64,000 nt of DNA from Wurfbainia villosa (lineage: Eukaryota > Streptophyta > Magnoliopsida > Zingiberales > Zingiberaceae). The notes beneath the pieces are model-generated. The model was not told where the DNA came from. It made no database searches and saw only the letters and a list, made by a program, of their open reading frames with translations. This document shows, piece by piece, positions 54,667 to 64,000 of the stretch. The stretch's first letter is position 1. Each line of letters opens with the position of its first letter. The stretch is taken from positions 18,029,011 to 18,093,010 of the forward strand of contig CM046004.1 in NCBI GenBank assembly GCA_025175895.1, in the 5' to 3' direction. Both the position numbers and the translations under genes were made by a program.

Positions 54667-56726
54667 TGATAGACGGTGATTATGTCGTGGTACCGTTACA
54701 AATTATTTACCAAACCCCCTAACTACACTAATGCAGTATAGGACTGACTCGGATCGTCTCCCAACGAACCTAATGGTTGGACGTTTATTTTTAAACAGAA
54801 GCAAACACTGGGGGTTTTTACAATTTATCAAAACAATTATTCAAAGCTAACCTAATGCAAGAACGATTCAACCTTGCACAACACTGTTACTATACGATGC
54901 AATGGCCAAACAATTCTGGTAAACATACATGGAAATTAAATCTGCAGAAAGTAAATCTAATTACCAAATAACAATTAACAAGTAACTATCCTAATGTGCA
55001 AAAGTAAGTAATCACCCACCGCACTGTCACTATACGGTACAATGACCACGAAACAAATGTGAACAATTCAACCAAGCACCGCACTATCACTATACGGTAC
55101 AGTGATCAAACAGCATCAAATCGAATGCAAGGAAATTAGAATTCACCGGGCACGACCGTCACTATACGATACACTGGCCAAATGTAAATGAAATCTAAAC
55201 TAATAATGAAAGCAATTCAACCAAGCACCGCACTGTCACTATATAGCACACTAGTCGAATGTAAATGAAAACTAACCTAACAAATTCAAGCACTCCAACC
55301 AAATACCATACTGTCACTATACGATGCATTGATTGGACAATTTTAATTGATGGGGTTAGTACATCAACAACAAGAAATTAAACTAACCTACAACTAAATA
55401 ACGAACACAAGTATTAAATCGAATAAAAATGCATGACGAACAAAATTAAACAACTAAGCAACAACCAAACCAATAGAAATAACATTGCACGTAAACACAC
55501 AAACAATTAACAGAAACAAACATAATCACTAACAAATGCATAACCTAACAGGAATAATAAATAGAATGGAAATAACACAAAATCCCAACTAAATGGGTGT
55601 TTAACACACAGATCCAAATAAAAACAACTGGTACACCACACGACGGTCGCAACAAACCGAACAACCACTTCGACGGTGAATGCGAAGCTGCCCTAATCAG
55701 CACAGCAGGAAGGAAGGAGAGATGGAGGAATGCGATCACTGTTCTGGTGCCTCTGGATTGCCGGACAGTGGAGGGAATCTTCACCGGCGATGGAGATGGA
55801 GCTGTCCTAATCCCGACACAGCTTGTGGGTGGCTCCGGCGAGATGGAACGACCTATCCTAGTCGCCAGAATGGAGTGGAATGCCGGTGAAGGATGTACTC
55901 GTCGGGATCGCTGCCTCTACTCGCTTCTGATCAGCTGTTCGAATCATGACATCTGAATCTGCCGACGAGGATCGGATGGGATTGCCGCCGACTATCAGAG
56001 GGAAGGTCACCGAAATACTGCCGGACTGTCACTGCCGCTCGTGTAGTCGCCGATCGCTGTGCTCGCGAGAGGAAGAAAATGCGCGAAATTTTTTTGCGCT
56101 TTCGTTCTCGGGTGAAAATGTTAGATTTATAAGGTGATTTTCCTTTGCCGTCCATTTGAATCCAGATCTAATCCCAGCCGTCTGATTAAAGCTAGGTTAA
56201 TTTCCTTGATTAATCGATTAAGTTGTTGTGCATCCAATGGCTCAGATTCCTTCGATTTTGAATGAACGAATCTGATCCATCTGAAAGGATAATCATGATC
56301 GGTCGAATCTAGATGAAGGGATCAGATATCCAGATCTAAATGTACATACTGGATCTCTCCAGATATGGATAAATAACTTAGAATCAGCTACTTTCATCGG
56401 ATGATCCATAATGCTCAAATCTGATCCCTTGAGTGATTTGCCTTTGATCACAATGAAGGGCCCAGATTAATTCAGTTTGACATGATCCTTCTAACCCTAG
56501 ATGAAGCCATATTTGATCCAACTTAAGCCTAATCCAGTGGCCCATCTCGATCTCCTACAAATAAAGACAAATTTTACATATAAATCCAAAATATAGGAGA
56601 ATTTACAATTAGGTCCAAAAGATGATCCAACTCATAAAACATGCAAATAATCAATAATTCAACACACAAGAGGATTAAAACGATGATATTAAGGACCAAA
56701 ATAATACAATAAAATGGCAGTTATCA
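54667..56726 (-). repeat. 5' LTR of G
   Basis: It is 2,060 bp. It is similar to the left LTR apart from indels in the 'CACTGTCACTATAC' array (54870-55330) and scattered substitutions. Confidence 0.9.
56124..56131 (-). promoter_or_regulatory. TATA box of the G 5' LTR
   Basis: TATAAATC within CACCTTATAAATC on the minus strand. It is followed downstream by the GC-rich block, as expected of a leader. Confidence 0.5.
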
Positions 56727-56731
56727 GTTGG

Positions 56732-57972
56732 CAAAAAAAGTCCAAGCATGGGTTTTGACAAGGGAAAGTCCAAGTTTGAGTCTTGGCATTTGGAAAGTCC
56801 AAGGGGTGATATTGGCGGCGTAAAGTCCAAGGGTGGAGTCTTGGCAGCATAAGTCCAATGGTTGGCGGTGTAAAGTCCAAGCGGAGTCTTGGCAGCATAA
56901 GTCCAATGTGCCTTGGCGGTATAGACCAGCTTAGCATGACAATAGCCGATGGAAGCACCTGAAGGCTAGCGTATGAATGAACAAGTCATGGATGACTTGG
57001 AGGGATCCGATAGGCGTGAGGCTAACGGAGGTGGCTAGAAGGCTTAGGCCTAGGCTAAGGGGGTCTGGCAAGTATGGGGGCACCATACTTGAGGTAAAAC
57101 CTCATGTTTGAGGTGTATCAGTCGACTGAGACTATGGTCAGTCGACTAATGTGAGTCGACTAGAGTTCAACTATAGGAAATATCCTATCGATCATCATGC
57201 CGGCATTGGGCGATCGGTGATAGCACAATAATCGGTGATCCGGAGATCGATCATTAGCTGGTCGGGTTTTGGGACGAGAATATTTTAGTCATTGTTAGGG
57301 TTTAATGGTGATGACTTGATCAGTCGATTGATGGGCATGATTAGTCGACTGATGGCCTATCCATTGGAACTTATCCAACGTGGCTCATGTCGTTGTGAGA
57401 CAATGACTACAAGAGCAATCGACTGATGGTCTCGATCAGTCAACTGCTAGGCGTAAATAAGCTCGAATGCAGGTTATAAAATAGCTCATGGAGGAGGTTT
57501 TTGCTATGGTTCTCTTGGGCGATTTGAAGGAGAATAGTTGGTGCTTTCCAGTCCTTTAAGGCTAGTCCAAGGCAATCAAAGATCAAGCAATCAAAAGCTC
57601 TTTGTAAAGTGTTTTCCTTTACTCGTATTGCATTTCATATTTATATTTGCTTGTATCCATTATATTACTTAGTGTAATCTTTGTACGAGGTTTCTCCACC
57701 TCTGACTTGTTGTCGAGAAGGAGTTTATTAGATTAGCGACATGTGTTTGCATCACTAGGGCTCTTTCAAGCCCAATCCGTGGAGTATGAACCATACAGTT
57801 CTGAACCACGTTATATTTTGTGCATTGTGCTTGTGTTGTGTATTTGTTTTTGTTATTGTATATATTCTGCTGCATATAACACATTTTGTAGCAAGCACGA
57901 ATGAATTCCATCACACGATGACGAATCGCTATTCACCCCTGCCCCCCTCTAGCGGGCGCACAGGTCCTAACA
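56732..57972 (+). repeat. C 5' LTR, second part
   Basis: It resumes the CCAAG/CTTGG array after the GTTGG duplication (56727-56731), then GTCGACTG motifs mixed with 'CGATCGGTGAT' motifs (57120-57430), TATA box (57475-57482), 'GAGGTTTCTCCACCTC' and the end CCTAACA. Confidence 0.88.
57475..57482 (+). promoter_or_regulatory. TATA box of the C LTR
   Basis: TATAAAAT in GGTTATAAAATAGCTC, at the position of CTTTAAATGG in B1 and GATAAAAG in D (60640-60647). Confidence 0.6.
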
Positions 57973-57974
57973 AG

Positions 57975-57986
57975 TGGTATCAGAGC
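57975..57986 (+). promoter_or_regulatory. Primer binding site of C
   Basis: TGGTATCAGAGC, perfect initiator-Met tRNA complement. Confidence 0.9.
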
Positions 57987-58038
57987 AATGTCACTCTTCA
58001 AGAATTAACAACCAAGAGAGCACCGCTAGAGGAAGAAG

Positions 58039-59588
58039 ATGGAGTTCGAAGATAAATTGGGATGGGACATCAACACCCTAATTCCGTACAATTTCTATGA
58101 ACAAGAAGGATTCAACCAATGGAAGGCAAGAATTGAAGACTTCTTGATGATGAGGGACCTTGAGGAGTGGTCCACTTTGATGGACGGATTTGAATATCCT
58201 AGAGGACCAAAAGAAGGTTTCCTTAAGATGAAGAGATGGACCGAGGAACAACTCCAAGGGTTTGAGAAAAACAAGAAGGTAGTAAAATTTATTATTGATT
58301 TGATCCCTAATGACATTTTGTGCAAGCTAGGGGATTACATGAATGCCAAGGAGCTATGGAGCAAGTTGGCAAGATTCCATGAGGAGTCTCACTCGGCACA
58401 AGAGGAAGAAAGCTCATCCTCACAAGAAAATGAGGAGTCGGAAGTTGAGAAGGAGTCAAAAGTTGAGAAAGAGTCAACTTCCAGATTGGTGGAAGAAGAA
58501 GTAGAAGAATCAGAAGAAGCCTCCACCTCTAAGAATGAGGGGGAGGAGAGATCACCTTCCATGTCGGAGCAAGAAGAAGAGTCATCTACCTCCGGTCGAG
58601 GAGATGAAGAATCAACTCCGGTTCCCAACATTGACCTAGCTAACTTAAGCAATTTTGATAAAATTAAAAATCACATAATTTGCTTTGAGTGTAGGGAAGC
58701 CGAGCATTACAAGAGTAAGTGCCCTAAGAAGGTCAAGAAAAGTCAACCAACACCATAACTCCAAGAAAGGTCAAAGGAAGCCGAAGCCTCGACAATTAAA
58801 AGCAAGAAGCACGTGGTGTGCTTCAAATGCAACCAAAAGGGTCATTATAGGAGTCAATGCCCTAGGAAGAAGAAGGCCCAAGAAGGAGCATCACAAGTAG
58901 GGGGAGCTTTTAAAGAAAACCCTAAGGTAAAACTTAATAATGCTCATTCTTTAAGTTATAGGCAAAAGCATGCTAGAAATAATTTTAGTAATCTTGCTAT
59001 TACTCATGAACAAAAGCATGCTAGGAATAATAGGTTTTATTGTTTAGGAGCTAAGCATGTCCATTTTAGTAATAAGGAGAAATTTGGGACTAATAATCCT
59101 AGAAAAATTCTACCTAGGGAGACAATTAGAAAGGTAGAAGAGAACCTAGGTTTAAACTCTAAATGGATTAGGCATATACCTCGGAAAAATAATTCCCAAA
59201 GGACATATGAAGATTCAAAATTGGGAAGATTAGAATTAGAAAATCAAGCCTTGAGGTCAAGGTTTAAGAAACTAGAAAAGACCCTTGTAAAAATACAAAA
59301 TTAAATTCTAGGGTCAAATGATCAAAAATTTAGGTCAAGGAGTCAAAACCTAGGGTTTAGAAAGCAAGGTCCAACCAAGGGCAATAAAGGTTTGGGTCAC
59401 AAACCTAAGCCCAAAAGGACCTATCATAATGTTCCATTTGATTGTGAAACTCAAGTTAGTCTAGGAAAACTAAGGTCAATAGGGAAGTCATCTCTAAGGT
59501 TGACCAAGGTAAATGCTTAATGGCTAGAGTTTCAAGGAAATCTAGGGAAGCCAGTAAGAAGGTCAAAGGGGGAGTTACCTCTAGAGTT
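58039..59588 (+). pseudogene. gag: C gag, two zinc knuckles, interrupted by D
   Basis: The start is ATG at 58039 (MEFEDKLGWDINTLIP). N-terminal domain ('WKARIEDFLMMRDLEEWSTL', 'MNAKELWSKLARFHEES'), Ser/Glu linker, knuckle 1 CFECREAEHYKSKC, an in-frame TAA at 58756, knuckle 2 CFKCNQKGHYRSQC (about 58816-58857), a Lys/Arg-rich region and a coiled-coil-like 'GRLELENQALRSRFKKLEKT'. A second TAA (about 59302) replaces a Gln codon of D, and a 1-bp loss near 59460 shifts the frame. The protein breaks at 'SRKSREASKKVKGGVTSRV', where the D LTR begins. The last codons should continue beyond D. Confidence 0.87.
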
Positions 59589-61141
59589 TGTTGGTGCAAT
59601 CGGCCCAGGTCACGATTGACCATACTCGAGTTTGACTCGAGTCATGTTTTGATATTTGACATAGGATGTTTGGCAAAGTGGTTTGACATTAATGTTGGAC
59701 ATTGATATCGGTTAATATGTTGGGGAGATTGTTGGAGCAATCGACCCAGGTTATAATTGACCAGACTCGAGTTTGACTCGAGGGAGATCTTGATGGTTGA
59801 CTAGGGTTGACCATGTGATTAAGGGAAAGTCCAAGCATGGGTCTTGGCAAGGTAAAGTCTGAGTCATGGGTACTTGGCATGGAAAGTCCAAGTGGGACAC
59901 TTGGCATTTGGGAAAGTCCAAGTCTTGAGTACTTGGTGCAAGGAAAAGTCCAAGCATGGGTCTTGGCATGGAAAGTCCAACATGGGTTGGCAAGGGAAAG
60001 TCCAAGCTTGAGTCTTGGCATTTGAGAAGTCCAAGGGGATTGATATTGGCGGCATAAAGTCCAAAGGTGAAGTCTTGGCAGCATAAGTCCAATGGTTGGT
60101 GGCGTAAAGTCCAAGCGGAGTCTTGGCGGCGTAAGTCCAATGTGCCTTGGCGGTGTAGACACCGTTAGCATGACATAGCCGAGGGAAGCACCTGGAGGCT
60201 AGTGCGATGGATGAACAAGTCATGGATGACTTGGAGGGATCCGAGAGGCGTGGGGCGATGGAGGTGGCTAGAAGGCTTAGGTGCAGGCTAAGGGTGGTCT
60301 AGCAAGTATGGGGGCACCATGCGCAGGGTTAAAACTACATTTTGAGGTGTGACATTATGGTATTCATTGTTTAGAGCTAAATGCTCTGCCGATCGGCTCA
60401 TTGGGCGATCGGCCGCCAGAGTTGTGATCATTGCCGATTAGGTTGGCTACAGAGCGCTCATGTGGCCGTAGCGGTCGGCTACGGGCGCCAGCGATCGCCA
60501 ATGTTGGCGATCATTGCCAAGAGATCCGTTGGAGTTTTTCCAGCATGGATCGAGCCGTTGTCTCACGACAACAATGACATCAGTCGACTGGTGACTTATG
60601 ACAGTCGACTGATGGGTGGAAATCCAGGTCGCGCGCAAGGATAAAAGGAGCTCGACGGGAGGGTTTTTGGCAGCGATTTCTTGGACGTTTTTGAGGCAAT
60701 TTGCTGCTGCAAATCAGGGTCTTCAACCACGATTCAAGCGATCAACAAGCAAGCAATCGAAAGGCATTTGTAAAGCCTTGTCTTTACTTATATTGCATTG
60801 TATCTCATTTTATTTGCTTGTTGTTATTTGATTATAGTTGTAATCTTATTGTAAGAGGTTTCTCCACCTCCGACTTGTGTCGAGAAGGAGTATTTATCAT
60901 AGTGGTGTGTGATTGGCATCGCTAGGGTTCGTATGAACCCAATCCGTGGAGTAGGAACCGTTTTGGTTCCGAACTACGTTATATCCTTGTGTTAGCGTGT
61001 TGTTCATTTCGTTATCGTTATTACTTTTCTATTTTCGCTATGCTAACGAAATTGTAGAGACGAACACGCGATCAAATTCTATCTACGTACGGTCAACGCG
61101 CTATTCACCCCCCCCCTCTAGCGGACGCACAAGTCCCAACA
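59589..61141 (+). repeat. 5' LTR of D
   Basis: It starts TGTTGGTGCAATCGGCCC and ends TCCCAACA. A second head TGTTGGAGCAATCGACCC preceded by GGGGAGAT follows near 59729. The CCAAG/CTTGG array is at 59820-60140. Most GTCGACTG units are replaced by GATCGGC/GCGATCGCC motifs (60390-60520), including the hairpin GATCGCCAA-TG-TTGGCGATC (60493-60512). Confidence 0.88.
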
Positions 61142-61143
61142 AG

Positions 61144-61155
61144 TGGTATCAGAGC
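61144..61155 (+). promoter_or_regulatory. Primer binding site of D
   Basis: TGGTATCAGAGC, perfect initiator-Met tRNA complement. Confidence 0.9.
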
Positions 61156-61207
61156 GAGGCCGCTCTTCTAAGTCTAACAACGAAGGGAGCAAGCTAGAGG
61201 GTAAAAG

Positions 61208-62896
61208 ATAGAATTGGAAGAACAACTAGGATGGGATATCAACACACTGATCCCTTACTCCTTCTATAGACAAGAAGGATTTAGTCAATGGAAGGCGAGA
61301 ATTAAGGACTTCCTAATGATGAGGGATTTCGAAGAATGGTCCATTTTAATGGAAGGATATAGCTATCCAAGAGGACCAAAAGGTGGATTTCTCAAGAAAA
61401 AGAAATGGACCGAAGAGCAAGTCGAAGGCTTCGAGATAAATGAGAAGGTAATGAAGTTCTTAATTGATTTAATACCTAACAATATCTTGTGTATGTTAGG
61501 TAATTATGTAGATGCAAACGAGCTATGGAGCCAAGTGACCAAGCTCCACGATAGTCCATCAACGGTCCAAGAGAAAGAGATCGAAGAGGCTAATACGTCA
61601 TCCTTACAAGGAAGTGAGGATTCGGAGGTTAATGGTGAGGAGTCAACTTCCGGATCGGAGAAGGAAGTAGAAGAGGTGGAAGAAGCATCCACCTCTAGGA
61701 TTGAGGAGGAGAGACCATCCTCAATACCGGAGCAACAAGAAGAAGCTTCAACATCCGATCAAGATGAAGAAGCTCAAAATACAACTCCGGCACCTACCAC
61801 CAAACTAGGTGACTCAAGCAATTTAGGTTTAAATAAAAATCATATAATTTGCTTTAAGTGTAGGGAAAGTGGGCATTACAAAAGCAAATGCCCAAAGAGA
61901 GTAAGAAAAGCTCCACCGGCGCCAAAGATCAAGGATGCCAGTTCTCCAAATATCAAGAGCAAGGAGCATATCATATGCTTCAAGTGCAACTCAAAGGGGC
62001 ATTATCGGAGTCAATGCCCTAGGGGGAAGAAGAAGAGGCAAGAAGGAGCATCACGTGTAGGGGGAGCTAAGGCTAACCCTAAGGTATATTTTAGTAATGC
62101 TCTTTCTAATTCTTATAGTCAAAAGCATGCTAGGAATAATTTCAATAGTCTTGCTATTTATCATAAAGAGCATGCTAGAAGTAAGGAATTTTGTTTAGGA
62201 GCTAAGAGAGTCCATGTAGGAAATAAGGAAAAATTTGGGACTAATGTCCCTAGAAAAACCTTACCTAAAGAATCTATCAAGAAAATAGGAGAACACCTAT
62301 GTTTCAATCCCAAATGGACTAGGCATATGCCTAAGAAGTCTCATGCCCATGGTTTAAATCAAAATTCTAAAATTGGGCAATTAGAATTAGAGAATCAAGC
62401 CTTGAGGTCAAGGCTTGAAAAACTTGAGAAGACTCTTAAAATTATACAAAATCAATTTAAAGGGTCAAATGATCAAAAGTCTAGGTTTAAATCTCAAAGT
62501 CAACACTTAGGACCTAAGAGTCAAAAGTCAACCAAGGGCAAGAAAGGTTTGGGTCACAAACCTAAGCCTAAGGTGGCTTATCATAGTGTTCCATTTGACT
62601 ATGGAACACAAACTAGGTCTAGGAAGACCAAGGTCAATAAGGAAGTCATCCCTAAGGTTGACCAAAGGTTGTGCCTAGTGGCTAGGGTTTCTAGGAAACC
62701 TAGGGTGACCACTAAGAAGGTTACAAGGGGAGTTACCCCTAGAGTCAACCTAGGTAAGACCCAAATGACCAAGGCTAACAAGCCTAGGAGGGTCATTAGG
62801 AAGGTATCTAGGGAGGTTATCCCTAAGGAATACCTAATTAACCCTAGGAGCTCAAATCGGTTTTGGATTCCTAAGAGCGTGATTGATTCACGCTAG
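61208..62896 (+). CDS. gag: D Gag, two zinc knuckles, open throughout but start codon ATA
   Basis: A frame of 562 codons without a stop. By alignment with B1 (MEFEERLGWD) and C (MEFEDKLGWD) the start should be at 61208, but it reads ATA-GAA-TTG-GAA. The first in-frame ATG lies about 35 codons in ('MMRDFEEW'), so full-length Gag would need a non-ATG start. Domains: N-terminal Gag (1-120), Ser/Glu/Thr linker (125-205), CFKCRESGHYKSKC (about 214-227), CFKCNSKGHYRSQC (about 256-269), 'GASRVGGAKANPKVYFSNA', a coiled-coil-like 'LELENQALRSRLEKLEKTLK', a Lys/Arg-rich tail rich in 'RKTKVNKEVIPK' motifs, and the end 'NPRSSNRFWIPKSVIDSR' with TAG. No protease follows. Confidence 0.85.
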   Translation: MELEEQLGWDINTLIPYSFYRQEGFSQWKARIKDFLMMRDFEEWSILMEGYSYPRGPKGGFLKKKKWTEEQVEGFEINEKVMKFLIDLIPNNILCMLGNYVDANELWSQVTKLHDSPSTVQEKEIEEANTSSLQGSEDSEVNGEESTSGSEKEVEEVEEASTSRIEEERPSSIPEQQEEASTSDQDEEAQNTTPAPTTKLGDSSNLGLNKNHIICFKCRESGHYKSKCPKRVRKAPPAPKIKDASSPNIKSKEHIICFKCNSKGHYRSQCPRGKKKRQEGASRVGGAKANPKVYFSNALSNSYSQKHARNNFNSLAIYHKEHARSKEFCLGAKRVHVGNKEKFGTNVPRKTLPKESIKKIGEHLCFNPKWTRHMPKKSHAHGLNQNSKIGQLELENQALRSRLEKLEKTLKIIQNQFKGSNDQKSRFKSQSQHLGPKSQKSTKGKKGLGHKPKPKVAYHSVPFDYGTQTRSRKTKVNKEVIPKVDQRLCLVARVSRKPRVTTKKVTRGVTPRVNLGKTQMTKANKPRRVIRKVSREVIPKEYLINPRSSNRFWIPKSVIDSR

Positions 62897-64000
62897 ATGG
62901 GTATAGGGTGTGCCAACCTTGATTGGATGGGTAGTTAACTCAACCATGGTAAAGGTGGCACTTTAGGATATTTTCAAGGTTATGGTTACCTTAGAAATAG
63001 ATTTGAATTAATATCCTAAAAGATTTTAGGATGTGCCAATGCATTTTTGAAATTGAGAAAAATCAATTAAATTGGCATAATTTAGGTTTAGAGGTTAGCG
63101 TGCCATTTTGGGTTTTTGGCACACTAGGGAGATTAATGATAATATGATAAAATAAACCTAATTATATCAAATGATAATTAATATTAAGATTTAGGTATTA
63201 TTATACCTATATATTTTATATGTCATGCTTTGTTTGCCATATAACATGTCATGACATCATGCTTACTTTTATTCATTGTATATGTCATGTTCATGTTTTA
63301 GTATTAAGATTTTTAAATGTCATGTGTTTTTAGATTTTATATTATGTCATGACATCATGATCATTGGCCATGCTTAAATATTGCTATCTTTATGCCATGA
63401 TCATTTCATGCATTAAATTGATTAAAATTGAACTAAGGACAATGACATGACTTGAAGTCTCATTTATAAGGGAATCAAGTAGGGGTGCCTTAGAGAATGC
63501 ATGAAACCCTAGATTAGGATGAACAAAACTCACATCTCACATTAAATTGACATGTATGTGTATTTTATACACCCTAGATACATGTGAGATGCTAGGATAT
63601 GAGTTAAGTTCAAGGTGCATAGGTTTTGCATCTAGATGAACTCAAACTCATCTTATATGATTAGTGGATCATTGGGAAAGCTTGTGTACAAGTCATGTGC
63701 ATAGAGCCCAAGGAATATGATCCAATAAAGGTTTTGAAAATATTTTTAAATCATTTTGAAAAACCTTGGTGAAGTCTATCTTTTGATAGCAAACACCATT
63801 GATGAAGTTGATACAAAATAGGGCCAAAACATTGAAAATTTCAATAGTTTTGAGTTTTGTATCAAACTCACTATTTTACGGGTAAAATATTTTTAAAATA
63901 TTTTTCACTCATTGTATTGGTCATAGGTATTATACGTATCGAATTTCGTGATTTTTCGATATACGTATAATTAGTTATGATTTTCTAAATTTCGATTCTG
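62897..64000 (+). other. D non-coding region after gag
   Basis: It has no ORF. It aligns along its whole length with 34707-35826 of B1, including 'TGTCATGACATCATG' and 'CATGTGAGATGCTAGGATAT'. It shows that D, like B1, has no pol after gag as far as the window reaches. Confidence 0.75.

Larger units (their letters stand above)
49388..56726 (-). mobile_element. G: Ty3/gypsy (Athila/Tat-like) element in the C LTR
   Basis: Two roughly 2.05-kb LTRs (49388-51436, 54667-56726) of the form TGATAGACGG to CAGTTATCA flank 3.2 kb. GTTGG stands on both sides (49383-49387, 56727-56731). On the minus strand the primer site AGCGCCGTTGCCGGGGAAC follows the right LTR and the PPT AAGTGTGGGAGAAT precedes the left one, so transcription runs right to left. 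Pol pieces are in gypsy order (RT, RNase H, integrase). Gag and most of the protease are missing. Confidence 0.93.
49187..59588 (+). mobile_element. C: gag-bearing LTR element, 5' part; split by G and by D
   Basis: 5' LTR head 49187-49387, then G, LTR remainder 56732-57972, PBS 57975-57986, gag 58039-59588, where D begins. The rest of C should lie to the right of D outside the window. It is the same two-knuckle family as B1 and D. The upstream pentamer AATCG (49182-49186) is the expected target duplication in the F LTR. Confidence 0.85.
59589..64000 (+). mobile_element. D: gag-bearing LTR element, runs off the window
   Basis: 5' LTR 59589-61141, PBS 61144-61155, gag 61208-62896, then non-coding DNA matching the B1 gag-to-PPT region up to the window end. 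The 3' LTR is expected about 0.7 kb beyond, by comparison with B1. The pentamer before it is GAGTT (59584-59588). Confidence 0.88.

Noticed and set aside
1..64000. CRISPR arrays, rRNA, tRNA genes
   Set aside because: Repeats are degenerate minisatellites without constant repeat/unique spacer structure. The tRNA-like words are 12-14 bp primer sites only.

Overview
The window is a plant nuclear, transposable-element-rich stretch. A monocot is my guess, not shown by the sequence. It holds no intact single-copy host gene, rRNA, tRNA or CRISPR array. Almost all of it is LTR retrotransposons stacked inside one another. I name them L, H, N, A1, S, B1, E, A2, F, C, G and D, from left to right.

Layout: 1-1501 has a 60-bp tandem array and a Ty3/gypsy-like LTR fragment (L). 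1502-17784 is H, a SIRE-like Ty1/copia element. Its reverse transcriptase is split by N, a younger copia element of the Angela/RIRE1 type (6196-14938) with a 5-bp target duplication. 17785-22331 is A1, a gag-only element with a chimeric 5' LTR. 22332-29409 holds a decayed minus-strand multi-exon gene with a C-terminal Ulp1 cysteine-protease domain, interrupted by a probable Ty3/gypsy solo LTR (S, about 23969-27322). 29867-31080 carries a 280-bp direct repeat around a plant transposon-protein ORF. From 31403 the nest is: B1 (31403-37984) and A2 (38874-44373) inside E; E inside the LTR of F (47626-49186); C (from 49187) inserted head to head in the same F LTR; G, an Athila/Tat-like gypsy element, inside the 5' LTR of C (49388-56726); and D (59589 to the window end) inside the gag of C.

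The most notable theme is that no pol-like coding was found in A1, A2, B1 and the visible parts of C, D and E. They encode only a zinc-knuckle Gag, ending just where the protease would begin in the pol-bearing relative H, followed by a long non-coding segment, purine tracts and the 3' LTR. A2 is structurally complete (LTRs, PBS, PPT, matching GAAAC target duplication) and has an uninterrupted 549-codon gag. D has an uninterrupted gag but its start codon reads ATA. This resembles the known TR-GAG class of non-autonomous LTR retrotransposons, here in several families stacked together. H supplies the family's pol architecture but is dead. The families share modular LTRs: an internally repeated PPT/LTR-head, a CCAAG/CTTGG minisatellite, arrays of the palindrome CAGTCGACTG, a TATA box, and a common U5 end next to an initiator-Met-tRNA primer site.

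All family assignments are from motif recognition by eye. LTR identities and ages are visual estimates. No database search was run.
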